This document shows positions 1 through 13,000 of a stretch of DNA of 64,000 bases, one piece after another. The position numbers and the translations under genes are program-made. Under the pieces are notes generated by a model, which saw only the letters and a list, made by a program, of their open reading frames with translations, did not search any database and was not told the origin of the DNA. Position 1 is the stretch's first letter. Each line of letters starts with the position of its first letter. Location: positions 2,649,014 to 2,713,013 of the forward strand of contig CM065699.1 in the NCBI GenBank assembly GCA_017654935.2, given 5' to 3'. The stretch is from Phymorhynchus buccinoides (Eukaryota > Mollusca > Gastropoda > Neogastropoda > Raphitomidae).

Positions 1-310
1 TAAGCTCTTTAACGGAGCAACACAAACAAATCATCCGTTAAGCTCTTTAACGGAGCAACACAAACAAATCATCCGTTAACCTCTTTAACGGAGCAACACA
101 AACAAATCATCCGTTAAGCTCTTTAACGGAGCAACACAAACAAATAATCTGTTAACCTCTTTAACGGAGCAACACAAACAAATCATCCGTTAACCTCTTT
201 AACGGAGCAACACAAACAAATCATCCGTTAACCTCTTTAATGGAGCAACACAAACAAATAATCTGTTAACCTCTTTAACGGAGCAACACAGACAAATCAT
301 CCGTTAACCT
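1..310. repeat. 38-bp minisatellite, about 8 copies
   Basis: Unit of about 38 bp built on CTCTTTAACGGAGCAACACA, running off the left edge. Presumably in the next NUP93 intron. No exon similarity recognised. Confidence 0.9.
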
Positions 311-560
311 CTTCAGTGCTTACGGCGTAAACATGTCCTATATAATGCTTCAGTACTACTTGCCAAGTAGGCGCTCGTTCACAAGCTATTTTTTCCACCC
401 TACAATTAGTACAAAGGCCCGGCCAAACAAGTACAGATAATGAACGGCTCTGAAGGGTATTTCAGGGAAATGAAAACTGCCAATGAACAATTCCGCTCAA
501 AAGGAAATCGCAGCAAGATTTCCCTGGAACTAGCAGCCATCTCTGTTAAGAGTAATCCAC

Positions 561-1055
561 ATCAACAGTGAAGCTGGTGAAAAGAAACTAAGGTAGACTA
601 GAAGGGGTATTGCTTTATCGATTAGAAGAGGCTGGGTGTTAAAATAGAAAGCTGCAATACTGACCTCTCTGGTTTCCAGCACCAGCTCACCGACACACGA
701 CTGGTAGACTAGAAGGGGTATTGTTTTCTATACGAAGAGGCTGGTTGTTAAAATAGAAGGCTGCTGAACAATACTGACCTCTCTGGTTTCCAGCACCAGC
801 TCACTGACACACGACTGGTAGACTAGAACAGTAGAAGGGGTATTGTTTTCTATACGAAGAGGCTGGGTGTTAAAATAGAAGGCTGCTGAACAATACTGAC
901 CTCTCTGTTTTCCAGCACCAGCTCACTGACACACGACTGGTAGACTAGAAGGGGTATTGTTTTCTATACGAAGAGGCTGGGTGTTAAAATAGAAGTCTGC
1001 TGAACAATACTGACCTCTCTGGTTTCCAGCACCAGCTCACTGACACACGACTGGA
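561..1055. repeat. NUP93 exon 14 donor-edge array, 114-122-bp unit
   Basis: The block ending exon 14 ([11 protein letters not shown] coding, then GTCAG donor on the minus strand) recurs at 661, 775, 897 and 1011, with intron sequence between. Only the copy at 1011 joins the complete exon. Confidence 0.9.
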
Positions 1056-1087
1056 ACATGTCGTCTCCACTGCCTGTCTTCAACCCT
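1015..1087 (-). CDS. NUP93: NUP93 coding exon 14 (residues 556-580)
   Basis: Acceptor TTTTTGCAG, donor GTCAGT. Encodes [20 protein letters not shown], then ETRE. Phase 0 end; the next exon must lie left of the window. Donor-side copies at 561-1010. Confidence 0.88.
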
Positions 1088-4000
1088 CTGCAAAAATAAA
1101 TAATACGGTCAGAAAAGCACTCCTTCCTGAGGACACCGGGGGCTTTCGTACAAATAGTTCCCCCACCTTCTAGAAGTTCTGTGCCTGTAACTTCCTCTAA
1201 TTAGTCACTCTCTTTGACTCTGCCTTTTCCCTTTTGCTTGCTGTCATCTACTATCTTTCTGCCTTACTGGTCCATTCTCCTGCCTTTTTTCTATAAATTC
1301 TTACAAACATTTCCTCCAAAGATGGACATGCTGGGCCTTAATATTTCTAAGTTAGGCACATAACGGCAGCATCTGCATTCATTTGACAGGAAACTGAGCA
1401 ATCGATGAAGAAGAAGAAGAAGAGCCCAATATCGCTGTACTGGATGATGCCCAACACAACATCCTAACCGCCCACATACTACATAAAGTCCATTTGTCAT
1501 TGACTAACTGTTAGATGATATGTCATACCTTTCTGGCCATAACAAGGAGATTCACTCAATCTACCCTTGAGAAAAAGCAAGTGAGGAAGGGAAATCATCT
1601 GTGGCAGACATTCATTGAATGCAGTGGAGCCATGCCCATCCTAAGGCCATTTAAAACCCCTTAGTCACAATAAACAGACAAGCACACAAACAACCGTGCA
1701 AAAACATTCTCAGGGCTCCCAATCGTCCAGCAAAACAAGGGGTCCCAAGGACTCCTTCACTTACAGTATAGAGGGTCCAAGAGGCGGGATAGAGGGTCCC
1801 AGTGACATTGCGAATGCTAAAAATAATTTTTTCTAGCGCATCCCTGGGACCCCCTGCACATTCTTTTAAAGGGTCCTCTAGAATTCTAGTACTTCATCGA
1901 CCCCCAAATGGGGGTCCCTGATTCTTCACCGACTGTTCTGCATCAATGGCATTACTCCTTTGAATTGACTAGCCAGTTTCTTTCTTTCCCCCCACAGCCC
2001 CATGCTCCTCCTGACCTGAGGAAGAAGAAGTACTGCAGAGCCTCTCTGGCGTCCGTGGCCTCAAACTTCCGTGTGTACATCATGATGAGGCGAGCCAGGT
2101 TCAGACGCCTCAGGCAGGGAGGGTCGGCCGCCTCACGACTCACTGCCCATGTCACAATGCAGGTTACTATGACAACAGGCTACCATGACTACACAGACAA
2201 AACATGATGAGGCGAGCCAGGTTCAGACGCCTCAGGCAGGGAGGGTCGGCCGCCTCACGACTCACTGCCCATGTCACAATGCAGGTTACTATGACAACAG
2301 GTTACCATGACTACACAGACAAAACATGATGAGGCGAGCCAGGTTCAGACGCCTCAGGCAGGGAGGGTCGGCCGCCTCACGACTCACTGCCCATGTCACA
2401 ATGCAGGTTACTATGACAACAGGTTACCATGACTACACAGACAAAACATGATGAGGCGAGCCAGGTTCAGACGCCTCAGGCAGGGAGGGTCGGCCGCCTC
2501 ACGACTCACTGCCCATGTCACAATGCAGGTTACTATGACAACAGGTTACCATGACTACACAGACAAAACATGATGAGGCGAGCCAGGTTCAGGCGTCTCA
2601 GGCAGGGAGGGTCGGCCGCCTCACGACTCACTGCCCATGTCACAATGCAGGTTACTATGACAACAGGCTACCATGACTACACAGACAAAACGTATGCTTC
2701 ATGATGAGGCGAGCCAGGTTCAGACGTCTCAGGCAGGGAGGGCCGGCCGCTTCACGACTCACTGCCCATGTCACAATGCAGGTTACTATGACAACAGGTT
2801 ACCATGACTACACAGACAAAACATGAGGCGAGCCAGGTTCAGGCGTCTCAGGCAGGGACGGTCACGACTCACTGCCATCAACATCAATAAGAAAACAGTT
2901 ACCATGCCAACACAGACTGACTTTATCATTGTTTAAATACTGATAACAGTGTACATCACAATGAGGCGAACAACGTTCAGGTGTGTCAGGCATGGCCAGA
3001 CGCCTCTCCACTCGTTTCCATCAACAGTTACCATAACACGTTACCATGCCAACACAGACTGATTTTATGATTGGTTAAATACTGTAATAACAGTGTACAT
3101 CACAATGAGGCCAACAACGTTCAGATGTGTCAGGCATGGCCAGTCTGACGCCTCTCCACTCGTTTCCATCAACATAACAGTTACCATAACAACCTGTTAC
3201 CATGACAACACAGACAGAACTTATGGCGTGTACGTCATGATCACGCAAGCAATGTTCAGAACTCTGACAGTGATGGGGAGGGAGGGCGTCTGCTGCCACT
3301 TGACTGATAGGTCACATTATAATGCAGGTTACTGTGACTGCCTCACATGCATTGTCCTTCTTTATTCTTCTTCTTCTGTGTTCCCAGGCCATATGGCCAT
3401 AATGGGTAAGGTACGTATGTGCCCCATTTTCAGTTTTCACTGGTCTCCCCGCTGCATACAACCGACACATTCTAATTTCAGAGGAGCTGAAAGGAGAACA
3501 TTATTTGGAAGATTTTAGAAGAGAAAAAGTCAGGAGAATGGGCCAATAAGTCAGAAAAATAGTAGATGACAAAAAGCAAAGAAAAAAGGCAGAGTCAAAG
3601 AGAGCGACAGATTAGAGGAAGTCACACACACACACACACAGCACTTCCAGAAGGTGGGGGAACTATTTGTTCAAAAGACCTTCCCCCGGTATCCCCACAG
3701 GGAGAGACTTGTGAAAGGGGAGGGGGTCGTTCATATCCCAGCATGAAGGCAAGAGGCATCCACGCACTGCCCCAATACATTCTCCCAATGGGACTGAGAC
3801 AGACAGACCGACTCAGACAGAGGAGCCCCCCCCCCCTGACTCACACAGCGGGGCCTGGCAGGACGCGGGCAGAAACAGGAGCCCCCCAACACACTGAACC
3901 CCCCCACCCCCCCCTGACTCACACAGCGGGGCCTGGCAGGACGCGGGCAGAAACAGGAGCCCCCCAACACACTGAACCCCCCCACCCCCCCCTGACTCAC

Positions 4001-7000
4001 ACAGCGGGGCCTGGCAGGACGTGGGCAGAAACAGGAGCCCCCCAACACACTGAACCCCCCCCCCCCCCCCCCTGACTCACACAGCGGGGCCTGGCAGGAC
4101 GCGGGCAGAAACAGGAGCCCCCCAACACACTGACACCCCCCCCCCCCTGACTCACACAGCGGGGCCTGGCAGGACGTGGGCAGAAACAGGAGCCCCCCAA
4201 CACACTGACCCCTCCCCCCCCCCCCCCCCTGACTCACACAGCGGGGCCTGGCAGGACGTGGGCAGAAACAGGAGGTTCAGCTCAAACAGCACCAGCGTCA
4301 TGTGCACGGCGTGGTGCCTCAGGTGCTCCACTCGGGCCAGGAACTCGATGGCCGCCTCAAACTGCCCCGTCAGCACCAGCACCTGGGTGTACAGCATGGG
4401 GTTCTGGTAGCCCTGGAAGTGGGACTCCCCTGTAACAACATACATTGTCCACCATCCTCAAACTGCCTGTCAGCACCTGGGTGTACAGCATGGGGTTCGG
4501 GGGGGTGAGGGGTGAGTCACACCCCCCCTCCCGACAGAACTGGGGTCAGGGGGCACAGCCCCTCGAAGCTGAAGCATTTTTGTTATATAAAGAAGCAAAG
4601 TCTTCATCTCCTGACAAGAAAACATTGTCTTACACAAGCCAAATAAAATGGCATGCTTACCTCTCCACTGACTGTGACGTTTTAGCAATAAAGCACTGTA
4701 TCATGACTACGTCATCGCAAGTGTTTTCACAACTGAAGACTTCTGCTTTCAGTTTCACGGCACAAACTTCTCGTGAACAGCGATGGTATTTTAGATCTCT
4801 GTAAGAAATGTCCAAGTTGTGTCGGCACACAGTGCAGAAAGCGTAGCTATCCTCTTCATGGGACATTGTTCTCTATACCAAGGAACAAACTTCTGTAAGT
4901 TGTGTCGACACACAGTGCAGAAAGCGTAGCTATCCTCTTCATAGGACATTGTTCTCTATACCAAGGAACAAACTTCTGTAAGTTGTGTCGACACACAGTG
5001 CAGAAAGCGTAGCTATCCTCTTCGTGGGACATTGTTCTCTATACCAAGGAACAAACTTCTGTAAACTCGACACAACTTGCTGGTTTTGTTTGATGCCATG
5101 TTTGTTAAGCAGAGAAGCTTACTGCACACGCGCAGATTATGGTTTCTGGGATAATAAATGTTGGATTGGCATTTGGAATGTCTGTGGAAATGGCACAAAC
5201 ATTAACTTCCACGTGGATTTGACAATGTTTTGGGATTTTTCCTTCCGATTTTGGAATCCATAATTTTATTGTCATAATCGAAAATGCGGAATCGCGGCTG
5301 GAAAAGGGAAAAATGTCGTGAAATTCTGAATGGTTGATAGCTATGGGTTCTAGTACCCCTGGAAGTGAGACTCTCCTGCAACACACAAACCAACTACAAG
5401 GTGATCCCCAAAAGTGCTCCAGGCGAGTGCTTCAGGAGTGTTTTTCATCCCAAAACTTCATCCCCAAACTTACCATAGTCCTCATAGAGGAGTTTCTGGA
5501 AGCGATACGAGGTGAGCGTTTTAGGAGCGTTTTCATTTCCACCAAAATCTGACATCACCTACTAACCATACTCCTCATAAAGGAGTTTCTGGAAACGCTC
5601 CAGGGTGAGTGTTTAGGGAGTATTTTCAATACTGGTCAAAAAGTCTTTTGGCAATGATTTACTATTCACTGAAAGCGCTTCAAAAGAAACGTTTCAGAGC
5701 GTTTTCATTTCCATAACATCTTTCATCACAGGAGTATTTTAGGAGCGTTTTAATTTCCGTAAAATATCTTTCACAACTGACTCACCGTAGTCCTCATAGA
5801 GGAGTTTCTGTAAGCGCTCCAGGGTGAGCGCTTCAGGAGCGCTTTGGTCAGCGGCGTGGAAGTCGAGTTGTGACAGTTTGATCCAGAGATAGTCGTCGAT
5901 TTTATCCGAGATCTCTGCGTGGTCCTCCTCCGGGTCACACTGGCCCACAATGCAATACACCGCTCTGACACAACAAAAATTTTCTTAAAATTATAAATTA
6001 AATTTTTTTTTTAAATAAATTTACGATGAAAGCTTCATTTGAAAAACTAAATATCTGAAATTATAAGGATGTGGAACTGGGGAGAAAAATCGCAATTTTT
6101 CATGATGATCTTAGATAAATAATGTTTACCTTTTGAAGCTGTCCTGCGAGTTTTTGACGATCCTGCGGTACTGTAGTTTGATCTTGGTGTCGTTGGCGAC
6201 ACTCAGGCGGTGGTGGGGATTGTTGACGTACTCGTGGAAAAAGGCGGGAAAGTCTCCAAGCTGGTGACTGCAACCACACAGACATACAGGCATTTTGCAC
6301 TAACATTATAGCCTACACATAAACAAAGAACAAGTGATAGACTGTGTACATCCATGCAGTGGTGCAAGTGGGAGGATCAACTAGATAGTCCTGAAAACCT
6401 GGCGCCACTTTTTACGTCAAAGTTTGCACACAATTAGTGATTAAGTCATCGATTCCGAAACTTGCAATGACGTTTTCCTGAAGTTTCTCATCCCAGGAAT
6501 TCATGCCCTTTTTTGTGTGTTAACCGCTATTAACTCCAAATACAGGAAGCCACCCGAAAGCCCACAAGTTTCATCACTCCAAAAGCCAGAAGCCACAAGT
6601 TTCATCACTCCAAAAGCCAGAAGCCACAAGTTTCATCATTCCGGAAGCCACAAGTTTCAGCACTCTAAAGGCCGGAAGCCACAAGTTTCAGCACTCCAAA
6701 GGCCGGAAGCCACAAGTTTCAGCACTCCAAAAGCCGGAAGCCACAACTTTCAGCACTCCAAAAAAACTGGAAGCCACAGGTTTCAGCATTCCAAAAAACG
6801 GAAGCCACAGCTTTCAGCACTCCAAAAAACGGAAGCCACAGGTTTCAGCATTCCAAAAAACGGAAGCCACAACTTTCAGCACTCCAAAAAAACGGAAGCC
6901 ACAGGTTTCAGCATTCCAAAAAACGGAAGCCACAGGTTTCAGCATTCCAAAAAACGGAAGCCACAGGTTTCAGCACTCCCAAAACCAGATTTCCAGTATG

Positions 7001-10000
7001 TACCAGAAAATCAGCACCCCTATAAATGTAAAGAATACATGCACACATTTAACATACACACAGAGCCACACACACACAGAGCTACAAACACACACAGAGC
7101 CACACACACCACACACACACACACAGAGCTACACACACACACACACACACACACCCACACCCACACAGAGCTACACACACACACACAGACCTACACACAC
7201 AGAGCTACACACACACACCCACAGAGCTACACACACACAGAGCTACACACACACACACACACAGACCTACACACACACACACAGAGCTACACACACACAC
7301 ACAGAGCTACACACACACAGAGCCACACACACACACCCACACAGAGCTACACACACACACAGAGCTACACACACACACACACAGAGCCACACACACACAC
7401 AGACCTACACACACAGAGCCACACACACACACAGACCTACACACACAAACAGAGCTACACACACACAGAGCCACACACACACACACACACACAGCCACAC
7501 ACACACAGAGCTACACACACACAGAGCTACACACACACAGAGCTACAAACACACACAGAGCCACACACCCACACCCACACAGAGCCACACACCCACACCC
7601 ACACAGAGCTACACACACACAGAGCCACACACACACACAGAGCTACACACACACAGAGCCACACACACACAGAGCCACACACACACACAGAGCCACACCC
7701 ATGCATGCACACACCCACACATATTCAAACTCTTTCACTAACTAACTTCTGGTACAACAGATAAGCTGAGGAATAGAACATTTAAAAAAAAACAATTTGG
7801 AAAAAAAAGAGAAACTTGGACAACTTGATGCCTACCTGACTCTCTCCACAACTTCCTGAGCAGCTTTCATGTCCCCGCAGCGAAGGCAGTAGTAGACCAA
7901 CGCCCAGATAGGCTGACCCTCCAAGTGACCGTCCTGAAATGTGCAACAGAACAATGCTATCAACGCCACACACTAACACTCAGCTCTATAATTCAATGTT
8001 TCATGTCCCCGCAGCGAAGACAGTAGTAGACCAACGCCCAGATAGGCTGACCCTCCAAGTGACCGTCCTGAAATGTGCAACAGAACAATGCTATCAACGC
8101 CACACACTAACACTCAGCTCTATAATTCAATGTTTCATGTCCCCGCAGCGAAGACAGTAGTAGACCAACGCCCAGATAGGCTGACCCTCCAAGTGACCGT
8201 CCTGAAATGTGCAACAGAACAATGCTATCAACGCCACACACTAACACTCAGCTCTATAATTCAATGTTTCATGTCCCCGCAGCGAAGACAGTAGTAGATC
8301 AACGCCCAGATAGGCTGACCCTCCTAATGACCGTCCTGAAACGTGCAACACAAAATGACACTACGTAATAAATACTGCCCACTAACGGCAAACTGCAACA
8401 TTTATTTTATTCTTCTGAGGAATATCTTTCAATAGTTGACAGTTTCATCACTGCAAACAAACTAGTGCTTTGGTGGCAGATAAAGATGGCTCAAATAAGT
8501 TGGCCTTCTGACTGCAATCCGCAAAAAACAACAACAAAAACTGCAAGTAAGAAATATGCAGGTGGGTTTCCGCGTTTTCGAGCGCACGCCTTCATGTTTT
8601 TACTTACTTACACTTTTTTTTCTCTTTGCGGATTGTGAATGGGTTTCTGTGTATACAGTGGAACCTCCTTACTTAGACCTTGAAAATTGTAGCCCCCCCC
8701 CCAAAGGTCTTAACAGGGAGTGGACACTCAGCAGACCGGATATGAAGGGGTGAAAATTAGTGAAGCTTCTTGGGGTCACATCTTAGAGGGAGTCTTAATA
8801 GGGAAGGCCTTAATGGGAGGTTCCACTGTATGATTGTGCTTGCGCCATACAGATCACTGTAAAGAGACAAGGTGCACGTAACACATATTACCACTGACCT
8901 CAGCTGTGACGGTCACACATATTACCACTGACCTCAGCTGTGACGGTCACACATATTACCACTGACCTCAGCTGTGACGGTCACACATATCACCACTGAC
9001 CTCAGCTGTGACGGTCACACATATTACCACTGACCTCAGCTGTGACGGTCACACATATTACCACTGACCTCAGCTGTGACGGTCACACATATTACCACTG
9101 ACCTCAGCTGTGACGGTCACACATATTACCACTGACCTCAGCTGTGACGGTCACACATATCACCACTGACCTCAGCTGTGACGGTCACACATATTACCAC
9201 TGACCTCAGCTGTGACGGTCACACATATCACCACTGACCTCAGCTGTGACGGTCACACATATTACCACTGACCTCAGCTGTGACGGTCACACATATTACC
9301 ACTGACCTCAGCTGTGACGGTCACACATATTACCACTGAACTCAGCTGTGACGGTCACACATATTACTACTGACCTCAGCTGTGACGGTCACACATATTA
9401 CCACTGAACTCAGCTGTGACGGTCACACATATCACCACTGACCTCAGCTGTGACGGTCACACATATTACCACTGACCTCAGCTGTGACGGTCACACATAT
9501 TACTACTGACCTCAGCTGTGACGGTCACACATATTACCACTGAACTCAGCTGTGACGGTCACACATATTACCACTGACCTCAGCTGTGACGGTCACACAT
9601 ATTACCACTGACCTCAAATGTGACGGTCACACATATCACCACTGACCTCAGCTGTGACAGTCATACAATGTGTTCACACATATCACCACTGACCTCAGCT
9701 GTGACGGTCACACAATGTGTTCACACACATCACCACTGACCTCAGCTGTGACGGTCAATGTGTTCACACACATCACCACTGACCTCAGCTGTGATGGTCA
9801 ATGTGTTCACACACATCACCACTGACCTCAGCTGTGACGGTCATACAATGTGTTCACACACATCACCAGACCTCAGCTGTGATGGTCAATGTGTTCACAC
9901 CTGTCACCACTGACCTCAGCTGTGATGGTCAATGTGTTCACACACATCACCACTGACCTCAGCTGTGACGGTCATACAATGTGTTCACACACATCACCAG

Positions 10001-13000
10001 ACCTCAGCTGTGATGGTCAATGTGTTCACACCTGTCACCACTGACCTCAGCTGTGATAGTCAATGTGTTCACACCTGTCACCACTGACCTCAGCTGTGAC
10101 GGTCAATGTGTTCACACCTGTCACCACTGACCTCAGCTGTGACGGTCATAGAAGGCAGCTGCAGTTTGAGATAGCTGCGCACAATGTTGTAGGTCCCCGG
10201 CACCCCGCCCAGCCGCGACTGTTCCAGGTTCTCATAGACCACCGTCTTCAGAAACTGGCAGAAACTGAACACAAAACATGAGTCATGAATATCGCAGGTT
10301 GGTTTTAAAATGTGCATTGTGCATGTACAAGCTCTTTGTTTCTATGGGGAATAACGTCAACCCCTAAAACATGGAAACATGGGTGCAACTGCCCCAACTG
10401 AACAAAACTGAAAGGCAGGGGTCCAGGGGCAGCGCACATTCTAGGGGGTAGAGCCGGAAGTTGAAGGCAAACTGTAGTTTTGCTGTGTAATTGACACTTT
10501 CAGTTTAAAATGAATCTACACCTCATAGCCAGCAAAATACATTCTCAGTTGATTGCATTTCAAGTCCATTGTATGTTTTTGTAAAGATCCACATTCCCAT
10601 TCACACACACACACACCATTTGCTGCTCATTTATCAACCCCTCTAGACTAGTACTAGTACCACATTTCTTTGAATATAACAAACGCTTAAAAAGGCCCTT
10701 CATATTGTACAACAAATGTGTGTGTGTGTGTGCGTGTGCATGTGTGTGTGTGCACGTGTGCTTGTGTGCATGTGTACATATCTGAAACCAAGAAATGAAC
10801 GTCAAAAGCCAAACTGGGGTGACTTGATAGGAAGTTGACAGCGCCTCATTTGTGGCCTCTGGACCCTGTTCACGACCATTTGAAAATGGGGAGACATTTT
10901 GTCGCCCCATTATTTTTTTTCACCCCAACTGACTGTGTTAGACTTGTACGAAAGCCAAATTTGTTATGCTTTATGTACGTGCGCATGTGTGTGCTTACTA
11001 CTTCATTGTTTCTGGATTGAGGACTGTGGGCAACCAAGCAACAGAGCAAAATGAACAGGGACTCACTTGGCCTGCAGGTGGCCGATGGCTTTGTTCACCA
11101 GGAGGCGCTGGGTGTCCTTGTTGCGGCGGATGGAGGCTGGCAGCGCCCCCTGGCCCGGGGACAAGGGGAGGTCAGTCATGCAGTGCATCATCTCCCACAG
11201 GTCCAGGATGGCCTGCCCATCATTAGTCAGTCACAGCTTAGACATTTTGGGCGTACGAGCTCTGCAGTCATGAAAAACGGGCTGGTACAAGGACTTCTCT
11301 GCATCCTATCCGATGGTCACTAAGCCGGGAGTAGCTATGTGCCTCTGTTTACTTAATGGAATGCCCCCAACACTGCTGCTCTCATGTTGATAGGGCAGGC
11401 ATAGCTGGTGCATCTCTGGGTCACATCAGCACCTTCGGGTGTTTCTATTTTCATAGTTTGTGGCATATTCATTAAGACAAGTTTAATATCGTTGTTAAAA
11501 GTTTTAATTGTTTAAAAACAGGATAAGATTTAGCGTTTATTCTTACCCACAGATGTGCATCAATGACACTCAATCTCCCGTATGAAGCACTGGATTTCTT
11601 GCCAATGCGTCACAAAACGTAGCACATTTCTATCTGACATACAGTTTTCTTAAAGAGGTAAAATTGCTTTACAAGAAACGCCCCTTGAAATAACCAGATG
11701 ACCCTCCAAAAATCTAGAGGCATATTTCGTGTGACGATTCTGACCCCATGATTTCAAAAATAATTCAGAATTTCTTTTCCGTTAAAAACCTAGCACAAAA
11801 TTTACCCCCCTCCCTTCCTTCCTCATTAGTCACACAAAAAAATCGCATGCAAAAAATAAAAAATTGGGTGGCGTGCCTCTGGCTGCAACGCGCTCTCCAT
11901 GTGGGAGCAACACACATTTGACAGAGACGCCTCTGTGTCTATGATGTACCTAACCTAACCTAACCAGCCATGTTACAGGAAAAGCCAGCCATGTCTACGC
12001 ACCTTGTCGTCCATGTTGCGGGCCACTTCCAGAAACAGATCGACCAGACTGGGCCGAATGCTGTTGGACACCACTTCCTCATTGTACACATACACCTGCA
12101 GAAATAGTGCGTGGTTTAACACATTGGACACCACTTCCTCATTGTACACATACACCTGCAGAAATAGTGCATGGTTTAACACATTGGACACCACTTCCTC
12201 ATTGTACACATACACCTGCAGAAATAGTGCGTGGTTTAACACATTGGACACCACTTCCTCATTGTACACATACACCTGCAGAAATAGTGCGTGGTTTAAC
12301 ACATTGGACACCACTTCCTCATTGTACACATACACCTGCAGAAATAGTGCGTGGTTTAACACATTGGACACCACTTCCTCATTGTACACATACACCTGCA
12401 GAAATAGTGCATGGTTTAACACATTGGACACCACTTCCTCATTGTACACATACACCTGCAGAAATAGTACGTTGTTTAACACATTGGACACCACTTCCTC
12501 ATTGTACACATACACCTGCAGAAATAGTATGTGGTTTAACACATTGGACACCACTTCCTCATTGTACACATACACCTGCAGAAATAGTACGTGGCTTAAT
12601 ATTGTTTAACCCTTAAGTCCCTGAACCGCATGTAACCGCAAGCTCCGCGCTTCCCTGAACCGCACCATACCGCAACCCTATACATGCGTTGTTTAGTCAT
12701 GTCACTAAGGAAGTGAGAACTCTCTAGCCCAGAGAGGAAGCTTTAACGACATCCGGAAAGCGTTCGACTTCTGTTTACAATGGCCGCCATTTGCAGAGAG
12801 ACCGATTGAAGGCTAATTTTGATCGATTTTCCTCGCGATTTTTTCTACGAACTTTTCTCATCAAAATGGCGGCATTCTGAACGATGGATGACGATGTTAT
12901 CGATGCTTTTATTGACGAATTGTGGGCAATTGTGCTTTTGGACTTCGTTTTAATGGTCAGAGTGAAGTGACTGCTTGAACTGACAACTAGCACACTGCTG

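Noticed and set aside
6517..7764. 415-codon frame rich in Thr-His
   Set aside because: Runs through a 33-bp minisatellite and a CA microsatellite; composition artefact.
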